Of a DNA stretch of 64,000 nt, positions 50,613 through 59,959 are shown in pieces; positions within the stretch are counted from its first letter, which is position 1; each line of letters opens with the position of its first letter. Source of the stretch: Candidatus Riflebacteria bacterium HGW-Riflebacteria-1 (GTDB taxonomy: Bacteria > Muiribacteriota > Ozemobacteria > Ozemobacterales > Ozemobacteraceae). Position numbers and translations under genes: made by a program. The DNA lies in assembly GCA_002839445.1 (NCBI GenBank), contig PGYB01000015.1, forward strand, positions 1 to 64,000, read 5' to 3'. The notes beneath the pieces were generated by a model. It had not been told where the DNA came from. It searched no databases and saw nothing but the letters and a program-made list of their open reading frames with translations.

Positions 50613-51581
50613 TCAACGCTTGCTCTTATCAAAATTTTCTAACCACTTTTTGCATCGAGCTCGCGCTTTTTTGATTTGGTCAGGTGTAAGTTTGGCAGCT
50701 GTTTCATCGCGCCCTTTGTTGTATTCTGCTTTTTGGCTTGCTGCAAGATTCTGCCAGAAATATGCTTCAGCATAATCCTGAGGAACACCTTCACCTTTGC
50801 GATAAGCCAGGCCAAGGTTATTCTGAGCGATCACATGGCCTTGCCCGGCAGCTTTTAGAAACCACTTTACAGCCTCTTTACGATCCTGAGGGACACCTTC
50901 GCCAAAGTAACAAGCAACCCCAAGGTGAAACTGAGCCTCTGCATCGCTTTGCCCGGCGGCTTTTCGATACCATTTTACACTCTCTTTATAATCCTGAGAA
51001 ACACCATCGCCTAAGCGATAAGCAACCCCAAGGTTAAATTGAGCTTTCAGGTCGCCTTGTTCGGCGGCTTTTATAAACCACTTTATACACTCTGCCTTAT
51101 CCTGAGAAACACCATCGCCTGAGTAATAAGCAAACCCAAGATCATGCTGAGCCTTCGCATGGCCTTGTTCGGCGGCTTTCAGGAACCACTTTACACCCTC
51201 TTTATGGTCCTGAGGAACGCCAACGCCTTTGGAATAAGCAACCCCAAGACTAAACTGAGCCTTCGCATAGCCTTGCTCGGCTGCTTTTAGCACCCACTTG
51301 ACACCCTCTTTAATGTCCCGAGGAACACCTTTGCCCTGGCCATAAGCAACCCCAAGATTATACTGAGCGTTTGCATAGCCTTGCTCGGCAGCTTTTCGAT
51401 ACCATTTTACAGCCTCTTTCTTATCCTGAGGAACACCATCGCCTATGTCATAAGCAACCCCGAGGGCAGCCTGAGCGACAGCATCGCCCTGCTCGGCTAA
51501 TTTCTTTTTAGAATCAATATCTCCGCAAAACGCAGACAAACAGATCATTATTGCCAAGACAACCAGTATTGTTTTTTTCAC
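50613..51581 (-). CDS. Secreted Sel1-like repeat protein
   Basis: A 322-residue protein starting at GTG with an AGAGG box. A signal peptide (1-19) is followed by about seven nearly identical 36-residue Sel1-like repeats (AQFNLGVAY..G.GVPQD..E.VKWF.KAAEQG). At DNA level the repeats are 108-nt tandem copies, so repeat number may vary. Its C terminus resembles that of the neighbour gene (TPDQIKKARARCKKWLE). Role: protein-binding scaffold. Confidence 0.9.
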   Translation of the reverse strand: MKKTILVVLAIMICLSAFCGDIDSKKKLAEQGDAVAQAALGVAYDIGDGVPQDKKEAVKWYRKAAEQGYANAQYNLGVAYGQGKGVPRDIKEGVKWVLKAAEQGYAKAQFSLGVAYSKGVGVPQDHKEGVKWFLKAAEQGHAKAQHDLGFAYYSGDGVSQDKAECIKWFIKAAEQGDLKAQFNLGVAYRLGDGVSQDYKESVKWYRKAAGQSDAEAQFHLGVACYFGEGVPQDRKEAVKWFLKAAGQGHVIAQNNLGLAYRKGEGVPQDYAEAYFWQNLAASQKAEYNKGRDETAAKLTPDQIKKARARCKKWLENFDKSKR

Positions 51582-51613
51582 CTGAGGGCCTCTTTATTTG
51601 CTGTTTTTTAAAT

Positions 51614-51643
51614 CCCCGGCGGCATTCATTCCATCCGCCGGGG
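51614..51643. other. GC-rich hairpin between pilin cluster 2 and the Sel1 gene
   Basis: CCCCGGCGG (51614-51622) and CCGCCGGGG (51635-51643) form a perfect 9-bp stem with a 12-nt loop, 10 nt past the stop of the coiled-coil gene. On the minus strand no T-run follows, so it is not a standard terminator. It may be an RNA-processing or stability element. Confidence 0.4.
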
Positions 51644-51653
51644 CGGTTGGCGG

Positions 51654-53345
51654 CTAGAATGAGTTCATGAGATTGGCTGGCTTATCCTCATCCTGATCCT
51701 GACCTTGATCCTGCTTACGTATTTGGATAGGTCGGACTTCCCAACCAGGTATGATTACTCCATCGGGACCGATTCTGGGCTTGACCAGCTCCCCGGGTCT
51801 CATTATATAGTCATCAGATTTTGCATTTATGAAGACTAAATTTATCTCTGGATATTTTTCAATGTACGCCTTCCGGTTGTGAACGTAGTTGGCTGCAAAA
51901 GCTACTTCAAGATCATTTGTTCTATATTTGACCGGAAGGTTGTTCGGCTTGAGAACGTCACCTCTAAAAACCAGCATAAAACCTTCAGAATGCTGAATAA
52001 TGCGACCGGTTCCTTGAATGTTTGCGTCTGCGATTTCTGTGGTTCCGGATGCTGGAGCCTCCGGCTGTTCAACCGGAGAATTCTCAATGATAAATGCTTC
52101 ATAGAGTTCTTTCAATGAAGGTTCCAGGCTGTCAAATATTCTTTGCTTTATCCAGAATCCTCGCATGCGGCTGAATAATTCCTTAATTTCAGAGCCAGTC
52201 AACTTTTCGAAAACTTCCTGGTTAATAAATGCATTTTCTATAGCGTTTAGTTTATCTTCGCGGTCCTGAATAGCTTTTTCGAGCTGAGCCCTAATTTTGC
52301 TCACTTCGGAAAGTTCAGAATCTGTCAGCGAACTAGCTTTTTTGGCAAGTATTTCAAGCCGTGCTCTCAGACGGAATGTTTCATTCAGCAAATTTCCCAG
52401 CTCGATTATATCTTCTCTAAGATTTTTCCAGGTGATTTCGGAGCTTTCTCCGATTTCAGTCAGATGCTTGACGATTTGTTTCTCTAGTTCTTGGTTATCT
52501 CTTTCGACTGCAAGTCTAGACTCTAAACAAATTGAAACCTGCCTGTCAAATTCTTTACCAAGCTTTAAGCCTATTTCTGGCATGTAACAACGCTGTAAGA
52601 CTAGAACTTTATCTTCTTCCAAGCGGCTCAGCTTTTCATCTATCGTTTTCAAGGACGCCTGAAGCCTTTTCAGTTCATTGTCAGCCAGTTTTTTGCCGGT
52701 ATTCATCTTTTTTAGAATGGCCAGTTTCTCTTTTAACAGCGCCTGTTTGGTTTCCGCAAATTTTTTGGTCTGTTTCTCAATGTCTATTTTGATTTCAAAA
52801 ACATTTCTTTGCGCGGAAATCTTTTCAAACATTGTTTTAAGGTTGCCAAAATCAGCGGGGTCTTTGTTGAGTTTCATAGCACGAATTATTGCGTTTGCGG
52901 CTAGTCTATACTCACCCTGTAGGCTGAAAAACTTTACTGATTCGTTCCTTTCAATTTCCGCCAGAAGTTTGTTCTTTTGGGTTTCACTCAAAATGCTGTT
53001 TTTGATATCAGCTTTGAGAGTAGTAATCAAAAAATCTGCCTCGGAAAAGCTCTTCCTTGAAATTTGTGTGGCAATCTCTTCTCTGACTCGATCGAATTTC
53101 ACCAGTGCTCCAAATTCTTCCTTCAGGTATTCATCGGTAGTGTCTTTTGCTCCCGGAGTGGAAGGGTTTGTCGGCGCTTTGGTCGGAGCCACAATCTCAG
53201 GACCCGGGATCGTCGGTCCATGCCTGCCAGGATCTCTGGTGGGATTTGCTCTTGAGGGTGCACCCCTGTTCTGGGCAAAAACCGGGAATGAAAGAAAACA
53301 CGTTGTCATCAACACAAAACCGATTATCGAGCTTCGTTTAACCAT
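51654..53345 (-). CDS. Secreted coiled-coil protein of pilin cluster 2
   Basis: A 563-residue protein; the ATG at 53345 follows AAGGAG by 8 nt, preferred over a GTG two codons earlier. Residues 1-24 are a signal peptide, 25-70 are Pro/Thr-rich, 75-420 are predicted long helices with coiled-coil heptads, and 430-563 include a small domain (FMLVFRGDVLKPNNLPVKYR) and a Gln/Asp-rich tail. It is the last gene of the second minor-pilin operon and may be a periplasmic scaffold. No enzymatic motif. Confidence 0.6.
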   Translation of the reverse strand: MVKRSSIIGFVLMTTCFLSFPVFAQNRGAPSRANPTRDPGRHGPTIPGPEIVAPTKAPTNPSTPGAKDTTDEYLKEEFGALVKFDRVREEIATQISRKSFSEADFLITTLKADIKNSILSETQKNKLLAEIERNESVKFFSLQGEYRLAANAIIRAMKLNKDPADFGNLKTMFEKISAQRNVFEIKIDIEKQTKKFAETKQALLKEKLAILKKMNTGKKLADNELKRLQASLKTIDEKLSRLEEDKVLVLQRCYMPEIGLKLGKEFDRQVSICLESRLAVERDNQELEKQIVKHLTEIGESSEITWKNLREDIIELGNLLNETFRLRARLEILAKKASSLTDSELSEVSKIRAQLEKAIQDREDKLNAIENAFINQEVFEKLTGSEIKELFSRMRGFWIKQRIFDSLEPSLKELYEAFIIENSPVEQPEAPASGTTEIADANIQGTGRIIQHSEGFMLVFRGDVLKPNNLPVKYRTNDLEVAFAANYVHNRKAYIEKYPEINLVFINAKSDDYIMRPGELVKPRIGPDGVIIPGWEVRPIQIRKQDQGQDQDEDKPANLMNSF

Positions 53346-53358
53346 TTTCACAACTCCT

Positions 53359-54198
53359 TCAGGTTTTTATTCTACTTCTGCGAATTGTCGTCATTGCCTT
53401 CCAGCCATGCGTAGCTGATGGCATGTCGTCAAAAGCAGTAACATCCTTTGAGTTACTCTGACCATTGGGCATAAGTACCGAGGTTGCGTAATCTTTGACT
53501 TTTTTGCCGCCGGCGCCAGTGATTTCCTGCTGTTGTGTTGGAAACGGCGGCGGGGAATAAATTTCCATTTCGCACAAATTGTTGTCGCTGTCACGGTAAG
53601 TAATTTTTCTTTGCTTCAATTCAAGGATCGGTTCGGATTTCTGATTGCCTTTTGATTTGCCGCGGGTTGTTTTTACTTCAAGCAATTCACAGACTTTTTC
53701 AAATTCCCAGAAAAAGCTTTTACCTGGCAAAGCGGGCATGTTGGCTGTTTTAGTCGCTGTCTGCGTGGCATTTTTTAAATAAACCTTCCCATTGATCAGA
53801 ACCATGCCTCTATATTTCTGTAGCTCCGCCCTGCTTATGAGTCGTGCATGTACCAGACGGATCAGGGCAAAATCAGAAATCTCGGTTATTGGCTTCTGTG
53901 GAGGACAATATCTTTCGTTAAAATTTGAAACACTATTCTCAAGCCTAATAGAATCTGCATTTTGTGTGTAAGTAGAGTTTACTTCATCGTTCTTAGTCAC
54001 CGGCGCACTACTGCGCACTTGGGTTGGGATTTTTAAGGGGCTGCTTATCGGCTTCGGCTGAGCGGGACTTGTGGCAATTCCAGAGTCTAAAGATGCATTC
54101 TCCTGCGCTTTGCAGTCTGCGGAAATGAAAACAGACGAAAAATCCAGTGCTAAAATGATTAGCAGTATTCTTAACCATAATTTGTTACCTGTTTTCAC
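53359..54198 (-). CDS. Secreted protein of pilin cluster 2, function unknown
   Basis: A 279-residue protein. A GTG at 54198 with GAGGT 6 nt upstream is chosen over an upstream TTG; it gives a clean signal peptide (MKTGNKLWLRILLIILALD). Residues 30-90 are low complexity. A small domain lies at about 95-150 (FALIRLVHARLISRAELQKY, then MVLINGKVYLKN). The C terminus is basic. It sits between the GspJ-like prepilin and the coiled-coil gene with short gaps, so it is likely an accessory pilus-assembly or surface component. Confidence 0.6.
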   Translation of the reverse strand: MKTGNKLWLRILLIILALDFSSVFISADCKAQENASLDSGIATSPAQPKPISSPLKIPTQVRSSAPVTKNDEVNSTYTQNADSIRLENSVSNFNERYCPPQKPITEISDFALIRLVHARLISRAELQKYRGMVLINGKVYLKNATQTATKTANMPALPGKSFFWEFEKVCELLEVKTTRGKSKGNQKSEPILELKQRKITYRDSDNNLCEMEIYSPPPFPTQQQEITGAGGKKVKDYATSVLMPNGQSNSKDVTAFDDMPSATHGWKAMTTIRRSRIKT

Positions 54199-54253
54199 TT
54201 CTTTACCTCGCTTATCTTTCAATATGATTAGTCCGCATGAAAGGAATCAAAAA

Positions 54254-54868
54254 TTAAAAATCCAGATAATTCCAGTTGCAGTCGGATAGTCGATCTGAAA
54301 AAAATACCGAACTCAGTTTTATCTCACATGATGGGAATCTGGCATCTTCAGAATCAACAGATACTCTTACCAGCAATCGTCCGGTGTTCCTCACCAGAGC
54401 GCTTACAGTATCGGGCATTCTTATAAAAAGCACTCCAAAGTCTTTCATACGAGGAACCCCGAATAGTTTTCTTTGTAGTGAAGGTTTTGAAACTGACTGA
54501 AGCACTCGCTCGACATAGTTTTTGCCGCTGTCTTCAACCAGTGAATACGTTATCTGTTCCGTCCGGGTTTTCAGCGCCAGAATTCTAGAATAGGTTGCAG
54601 AATCAGGTATCATTTCTGTGCCCAGATCTATTGTTGCTACGGCTCCGCCCGTTGATAAAGAAACAAAATGCAGCATATCCCGCCGAAGACTCGAAAAAAG
54701 CAGACTGGCAGCTCTTATGGAATCAAGGTTATCCTGACCTTTCATGGTAACTCTGACTGTGTGCGAAAAAAGGGCCTGAATTACGATCATAAGGCTGCAG
54801 GCAATTGCCGCGACCACAAGTGCTTCGGTAAATGTGAAACCTGCTTTGCGTTTTTTTACTCTTTCCAT
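54254..54868 (-). CDS. Minor prepilin-like protein (GspJ/PilW type)
   Basis: A 204-residue protein with leader MERVKKRKAG and helix FTFTEALVVAAIACSLMIVI (Gly -1, Phe +1, Glu +5). The continuation (MKGQDNLDSIRAASLLFSSL) is GspJ/PilW-like. It follows the PilV-like gene by 6 nt in the second pilin operon. Confidence 0.75.
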   Translation of the reverse strand: MERVKKRKAGFTFTEALVVAAIACSLMIVIQALFSHTVRVTMKGQDNLDSIRAASLLFSSLRRDMLHFVSLSTGGAVATIDLGTEMIPDSATYSRILALKTRTEQITYSLVEDSGKNYVERVLQSVSKPSLQRKLFGVPRMKDFGVLFIRMPDTVSALVRNTGRLLVRVSVDSEDARFPSCEIKLSSVFFSDRLSDCNWNYLDF

Positions 54869-54874
54869 ATTCGT

Positions 54875-55420
54875 TCAGTTTTCTTTTAAAAAAACAGCCA
54901 TGTTAACTTCTCTGGAAGAGTCATTTCCTGACAAACTGGCCTTCCAGGCCACTTGAACTCTTATTTTCAGATAGTTTTCACCCTTCATTATGCTGTTGGT
55001 TGATGAGTTCACTGTAGTAGCTGTTATGCGTCTTCTACTAAACACCTTGTTGAGCGGCGAGACCGTAAAACGCACGGGGAGGCTGGTTCCATTCGTTTGC
55101 AAGGGTATGACTTTTGTATTGTCGCCGTGTTCTTCCAGTCTGGCCTGAAACCCTGAATCATTGAGAATTGAACCTAAACTAATCGATGGGTTTCCGGTCA
55201 TAATCCTGGCGTCATTAACTATTTCAGATTCTCTCTGACCGAGACTGAGCAGCTGGTCGCAAATCTCGCGAGCATAGTGAACGGCCATTTCTTCATAGAT
55301 CGAAGCATTGCTCATGCGATTTGAAGAACTCAATAATCCAAGCAGAGGGCCGACTGCCAGAGCAATGACGACCGACGCAACCATTATTTCAACCAATGAC
55401 AACCCTCTGCGCAGATTCAT
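54875..55420 (-). CDS. Minor prepilin-like protein (PilV/GspI type)
   Basis: A 181-residue protein with leader MNLRRG and helix LSLVEIMVASVVIALAVGPL (Gly -1, Glu +5), followed by LLGLLSSSNRMSNASIYEE, as in PilV/GspI. Its ATG overlaps the stop of the large PilX-like gene (ATGA). Confidence 0.75.
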   Translation of the reverse strand: MNLRRGLSLVEIMVASVVIALAVGPLLGLLSSSNRMSNASIYEEMAVHYAREICDQLLSLGQRESEIVNDARIMTGNPSISLGSILNDSGFQARLEEHGDNTKVIPLQTNGTSLPVRFTVSPLNKVFSRRRITATTVNSSTNSIMKGENYLKIRVQVAWKASLSGNDSSREVNMAVFLKEN

Positions 55421-57936
55421 GTTCCCGCCCCTTCAATACTGATTTTGCCGGAACTATTTTCGATTACAAACACTCTTGAATCGGCCATCGCAGGGGAAGA
55501 TGGGTTGAAACGCGGGTTATACTGTATTTCGCCGCCTTGAGTGAAATTGCTCATGGTAGTGCTCAGGTGGTTAAGAGGATCACTATTCGGATTTTCGTAC
55601 AATCCTATTTCTGTAAGTGCAAGCCCTCCCGAGATCTGAAAATGTTTTGGGGCGCTGGCGGATGCCGGTGGGCGCAGCATGCGACCGGCAGATGGACTAA
55701 GGGATGCCATATAGGCATGGATGATGCGACTCGAACCCGTTCCGTCAATGAAAAAATGACCGTTGCCCAGCGCCAGGGTGCAAAGAGTTGCTGGCGCTCC
55801 ATCTGCGATTGCACTGGTAATGTCTTGTTTTAAAACCAGGCTGCCTTTGTCTACGATGACAATTAGCGGCTTAACCAGTTTGACAGGCTTTTTTGAAAGA
55901 ATCAGTGCATCGGCAAAGCTGTCAGCAACCCCATTACGACGCACAATCAGAAATATTCCCGTTTTGTAGGTCTCGTTGATTCCGGTTGATTCGTTGCCAG
56001 CTGTTTTGAACAGAAACCTTTCAGTTGCTTCCTGTTCTTCTTCAGTAGTGTCGCATTTGCGCAGATCAAGCGTGTGAGTGATTCTGCCTGAAAGAAGATT
56101 GGAATCCAGAATTGTCAGCTTTCCAGGATCACCCATGAAGTAACAGTTGTCAGGGTTAGAATTCGGATCGTAATGACCATTTTCTTTCAAGAAAATTCCC
56201 ATTTTATTGTGCGGGTGAAGGCCCTTAACTGCACAATTGCGCATTTCTTCTGCTTGAGGAACGAGAAACCGCTCGGCATCAAATGCTTCTCCAGCAATAC
56301 CTGGAGCTGCCATGAGGTTTGGATAATAATCACGCTGATATTTCATGAAATCAAAAATCAGGTTGAAGGCAATACCGTTTCCATGCATGATCGGTGATGG
56401 ATTCGGAAGACTGTTATAGGGCATCAGTTTCTTAAAACTTTCAAAGCCATTTTTGAAAAAATCCAGAGCATAAATCGGTGGTGATAGATTGCCGCTCCAC
56501 AGACCAAAACTCTCCAGTGTCTTGTTTGTCGCCGCTCTTATATTGAACATGCTCTCGGGCATGTTTGCCCACAAACCTTTGTATTCGTCTGCAGTTGAAG
56601 TATTGCGGCCTCGGATAAAACAAAACTTGAGAAATCCGGCAAGAACCGGCCCGACAATAAGGGTTCGCGATTCCCTGTTCTGGTTTCCATATGGGTAAAG
56701 CCATGTCGATGCCGATCGAATGTGGTCTGCCGGCTCGAATGCTGCTCCGGCAGAAAGGCCTGGCCACAGATTTTTCCCGCCGACCCCATATTGGTTGCCC
56801 TCTTCCCATGTGTAAAAGCCCTGATATCTTCCTCCGAGTGAATATTCATGCCCGATGAATTCGGTGTGAGGCGCAAAACTGCTGCTATCATCCACAACTT
56901 CAGGTGCCAGAACGGGTAATGCTGATGCTGATGGCCAGCCTAACATGAAATGCCCGCCGGCCGACGGGTCAAAACCAGATGGAATCTTGACAAAAACGGC
57001 CTCGTCTCCTCCTGGGGCGGATGGCCCAAGGAACACCCATCCCCTGGAACGCAGATGTTCTTTATCTTCAATCAGGCTGCGTTCTGGCATGGAAGAGGTG
57101 ACGGCAATACTGTCAGTCCCGTTGAATACTACGAGTGGGCCGGTGAAAGTTTTTCCACCGGCTGGCGGATGGCGGTATGTATTATCAATGGCGCCGTCAA
57201 ATTTGACGCCCAGAGCATTGTAAGAATCAGGATATGGAGTTCTTTTTACAAATAGTGAAAATCGGCTGAACGGCCCCGGAATCATACTTATCACTCTGAA
57301 CTGCCGTGTCATGCTTGCTTCTCGACGCAACCCTCTATACTCAACGCTGCATTTCACCGTCAGCTGGCCGCATTTTTCAACCGGATCACGCCCCATTTGA
57401 AACTGTTCCGCGGTAGTATCAGGATTAAGGCTTTGCACATTCTCAAGCTTGATCTCCATGGCTAGACAGACAGGATAACCACCTAGCAGCCCAGGCTCGT
57501 GTAAATCCTCCAGAGTGTTGAGAAAATTCTGGAAATCATTCCGGGCATTGGAACAGATTGCACTGTTGCTGTTGATATGGAGACTGTTGCCAAATTCTGC
57601 CGCAGTTTTTGTGAACAACTCCGGGCAACTGCTTTTTAAAGTGGTTTCGAAAGAACTGTTTAGTTTTTCAGCCAGAAGGGAAAGCCCTGAAATGGCCAGA
57701 TAACCGGTTGTTTCAGAAATCATCAGATGATGAGCCTGAATATTTCTTTGTCTGACGATACTGTTGAAAGAAAAAATAAAAACTGCCATAAGAAGAGAAA
57801 CGAGCAGAACAACCCCAAGAAGAAAACCTCTTCTTTTGCTGCCTTTAAATTCTATGACAGGCCTATTTTTCACAACGCTGTTAATAGCCAATCCCAGGCT
57901 CTTTTTGTAAGGCAAATTATTCTTTTGACGAACCAA
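55417..57936 (-). CDS. Very large PilX/GspK-like minor pseudopilin (no Glu5)
   Basis: Up to 839 residues, first gene of the second pilin cluster. The class III signal KRRG precedes FLLGVVLLVSLLMAVFIFSF with Val at +5 instead of Glu, as in GspK/PilX. The start is a TTG at 57936 without a clear ribosome binding site; a GTG 21 codons in is an alternative. After the helix the protein is a very long exported region rich in Gly, Pro and aromatic residues, with no recognised fold. It is parallel to the 711-residue gene at 2638. Probably the tip or adhesive subunit of a pilus. Confidence 0.6.
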   Translation of the reverse strand: MVRQKNNLPYKKSLGLAINSVVKNRPVIEFKGSKRRGFLLGVVLLVSLLMAVFIFSFNSIVRQRNIQAHHLMISETTGYLAISGLSLLAEKLNSSFETTLKSSCPELFTKTAAEFGNSLHINSNSAICSNARNDFQNFLNTLEDLHEPGLLGGYPVCLAMEIKLENVQSLNPDTTAEQFQMGRDPVEKCGQLTVKCSVEYRGLRREASMTRQFRVISMIPGPFSRFSLFVKRTPYPDSYNALGVKFDGAIDNTYRHPPAGGKTFTGPLVVFNGTDSIAVTSSMPERSLIEDKEHLRSRGWVFLGPSAPGGDEAVFVKIPSGFDPSAGGHFMLGWPSASALPVLAPEVVDDSSSFAPHTEFIGHEYSLGGRYQGFYTWEEGNQYGVGGKNLWPGLSAGAAFEPADHIRSASTWLYPYGNQNRESRTLIVGPVLAGFLKFCFIRGRNTSTADEYKGLWANMPESMFNIRAATNKTLESFGLWSGNLSPPIYALDFFKNGFESFKKLMPYNSLPNPSPIMHGNGIAFNLIFDFMKYQRDYYPNLMAAPGIAGEAFDAERFLVPQAEEMRNCAVKGLHPHNKMGIFLKENGHYDPNSNPDNCYFMGDPGKLTILDSNLLSGRITHTLDLRKCDTTEEEQEATERFLFKTAGNESTGINETYKTGIFLIVRRNGVADSFADALILSKKPVKLVKPLIVIVDKGSLVLKQDITSAIADGAPATLCTLALGNGHFFIDGTGSSRIIHAYMASLSPSAGRMLRPPASASAPKHFQISGGLALTEIGLYENPNSDPLNHLSTTMSNFTQGGEIQYNPRFNPSSPAMADSRVFVIENSSGKISIEGAGT

Positions 57937-58087
57937 TAAGAATTTACTCGTATACGCAATTTGGTTCTTTTTTGTGACGGATTCGTGAAAAAAATAAATA
58001 AAATCGTTATAACTTTACAAATCCAACAGATGAAGAAATTGCCGAGTGTAATGATCTAGCGGCAAAAAAGGAATTCCCGCTCTCAGG

Positions 58088-58120
58088 TCAGATCTGGTGT
58101 TCTTTCAGGTTCGCACATGA
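58088..58120 (-). pseudogene. Relic of a second copy of the secreted unknown at 49008
   Basis: These 33 nt match 49478-49510 at 32 positions. In the intact gene they encode the end of the FLMCEPERTPDLIEE segment. No reading frame extends from them here. They sit just past the stop of the DUF3592 gene, suggesting that duplication and deletion joined the two. Confidence 0.6.
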
Positions 58121-58127
58121 AAAAAAC

Positions 58128-58622
58128 CTAATAATTCGACTCCTTTCGGGAAAAAACAACTTTGAGAAAACATAACCCGAGCACAAAATATAGTATTCCC
58201 ATCATGTAAGCAAATGTTCCTCCATGTCCTTCTAATGCTTCGAATTCTACGAAGATAAATCTACGCGGATTTACTGGATCCACCTTGATTGACAATTCGC
58301 AGCCCAAAGGCCTTTTCGCAGAAAATCTATTGACATCATCCATATCAATAGATCTGATTTGTCCATATTCAATTGAAATTGTTTGTGTGCCAACCGACCA
58401 GCTGTAGTTCAACACCAGAATATTTTCATCTCCAATTCCATGAACATATTGATGTGCAATGCGCTTGCCGGTTACAGTGGCAATAGCAGGGATCCAGTGG
58501 CTCGTTTTTGCGTCACGCGATCTTTCAAGAGGGGCTTCCCGAATCCAGGCATAACTGGCATAGAATAGTAATAATGCAAGCGCCAGGACTCCGCACTTTT
58601 TTATGAACTCTTCAGATTCCAT
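58128..58622 (-). CDS. DUF3592-like membrane protein, copy 1
   Basis: A 164-residue protein from the ATG at 58622, which has GGAGGG 9 nt upstream. A membrane helix near the N terminus (ALALLLFYASYAW), a periplasmic or cytoplasmic beta domain with SHWIPAIATVTGKRI and VDPVNPRRFIFVE (the usual DUF3592 landmarks), and a C-terminal helix (MMGILYFVLGLCFL). It is closely related to the protein at 63310, with similarity extending into the upstream DNA. Function of the family is unknown. Confidence 0.8.
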   Translation of the reverse strand: MESEEFIKKCGVLALALLLFYASYAWIREAPLERSRDAKTSHWIPAIATVTGKRIAHQYVHGIGDENILVLNYSWSVGTQTISIEYGQIRSIDMDDVNRFSAKRPLGCELSIKVDPVNPRRFIFVEFEALEGHGGTFAYMMGILYFVLGLCFLKVVFSRKESNY

Positions 58623-59009
58623 TTCTTTCGACCCTCCGATTATCAATTTTCGGTAAACTACTGAAAAGTAGAAGTATGCAAAATTCTTATGAACCCGAGT
58701 GTAGTTGAAAGAATCGTTTATAAATAGCATATATGAAAGCGAAAAAACTCTCCAATTCAGATACGACAACTCCCGGCGATCTGTGACCTCTTTTAATGTT
58801 TTAATAACTCAATTCCCGGTTTATAATGAACCTGTACAAATATGTCACAGACGGCATTGATCTTTCGTATTCATTGGCAGGTTCACATTCAATTTTATTT
58901 TTGCTTCACAACCAACGCCTGGAGCAGCCTGGGAAATGTTTGTTGGAGCTGCTGGTTAAAATTAGCCTGTTATTCTTGTGCTAAACTGACAATTGAAGGA
59001 GAAAGTCTT
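58623..59009. promoter_or_regulatory. Divergent intergenic region with a TATAAT box
   Basis: This 387-nt gap lies between two divergent genes. On the plus strand a perfect TATAAT at 58822-58827 would start transcription near 58834, giving a leader of about 175 nt before the lysozyme-like gene; a TTTTAA 17 nt upstream is a poor -35. Nothing convincing was seen for the minus-strand DUF3592 gene. The plus-strand frame is open through the leader, but an AAGGAG box marks the ATG at 59010. Confidence 0.4.
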
Positions 59010-59903
59010 ATGAAAATACAAACTTGGCGTATTCTCCTGTTACTGGTATTTGTGACCATAGTGTTATGTGGTTCCGCCGTGATTGCCGAAAAAGACATTT
59101 CCGAGTGGAATACAGGTAATGACAAACCTGATTCGGAAGCAGATGGCACCGAAGGCTTCGGGATAGATTTAGGCTTGAATAAACAGGGGGCAGAAGCATC
59201 AGGTGAAACATCTGATATCAGCGAAGCCGACCAGACCACCGAGCCAGAGGCGGAAGGACAGGAAGCTCTGGAAAGTGGAAAAACGCTGAAAGGCGTTATT
59301 GATGTAGACACTTATTTGAATATCCGCAACGGCCCATGGAAAAATATCATTGGCGGCTTGAGAACTGGAGACAAAATAGAAATTGTAGCCAAGGATGGTG
59401 ACTGGTTCAAGATTGTCCACGGCAGCGATTTCGCCTATGTTCATGCCTATTATGTCGATGCACCGGGGTTTCCCTCGCATCAAGGTGTTGAGCCACCGAT
59501 CCTCGGCTCCAACGAGTCTCCGTATGGCAATAAAAGCAGTTCGGCAGGTGGTAGTGGTGGAGCGGCCCTTCTTGGGTATCTGCAGCAGGCAGGTCTGACA
59601 GGAGAAGAGTTAAAAATGGCCTGGGCCATCGGCATGGCTGAATCGGGGGGCGCTCCCGACGCCTATAATGGTGACAGCTCAACCGGCGACATGTCATACG
59701 GTTTATTTCAGATTAACATGCTCGGAGAGCTTGGGCCTGCGCGCATGGCACAATACAATTTGAGCTGTTATGAGGACCTGTTTGATCCGATGACCAACAT
59801 TCGCGTAATGATTCAGATGAGCGCAAACTGCTCTGATTGGAGCCCATGGAGCACTTACAAGCGCGGCAACCATGAAGAATTTCTCAGCCAGTTTCCGCAA
59901 TAG
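59010..59903 (+). CDS. Secreted SH3b protein with C-terminal lysozyme/transglycosylase-like domain
   Basis: A 297-residue protein. The ATG has AAGGAG upstream and a signal peptide follows (1-26). Residues 30-95 form an acidic linker. Residues 95-155 are a bacterial SH3 domain (VDTYLNIRNGPWKNIIGGLR, WFKIVHG). Residues about 185-297 are lysozyme-like: AIGMAESGG supplies the catalytic Glu, MSYGLFQINMLGELGP is the conserved fold segment, and NIRVMIQMS with WSPWSTYKRG ends it. It should cleave or bind peptidoglycan outside the cytoplasm. Confidence 0.85.
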   Translation: MKIQTWRILLLLVFVTIVLCGSAVIAEKDISEWNTGNDKPDSEADGTEGFGIDLGLNKQGAEASGETSDISEADQTTEPEAEGQEALESGKTLKGVIDVDTYLNIRNGPWKNIIGGLRTGDKIEIVAKDGDWFKIVHGSDFAYVHAYYVDAPGFPSHQGVEPPILGSNESPYGNKSSSAGGSGGAALLGYLQQAGLTGEELKMAWAIGMAESGGAPDAYNGDSSTGDMSYGLFQINMLGELGPARMAQYNLSCYEDLFDPMTNIRVMIQMSANCSDWSPWSTYKRGNHEEFLSQFPQ

Positions 59904-59925
59904 CAGAAGCAATTCGAAAAAATCC

Positions 59926-59942
59926 CGCCAGGAATCCTGGCG
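59926..59942. terminator. Probable terminator after the lysozyme-like gene
   Basis: CGCCAGG (59926-59932) and CCTGGCG (59936-59942) form a 7-bp stem with a 3-nt loop, 23 nt past the stop. Only three T follow on the plus strand; six T follow on the minus strand. It may be weak or bidirectional. Confidence 0.4.
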
Positions 59943-59959
59943 TTTATGGAGAAAGTAAG

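Noticed and set aside
50613..51581. Regular 108-nt repeats that could suggest a CRISPR-like or satellite array
   Set aside because: They keep frame and encode Sel1 repeats; no spacers are present.
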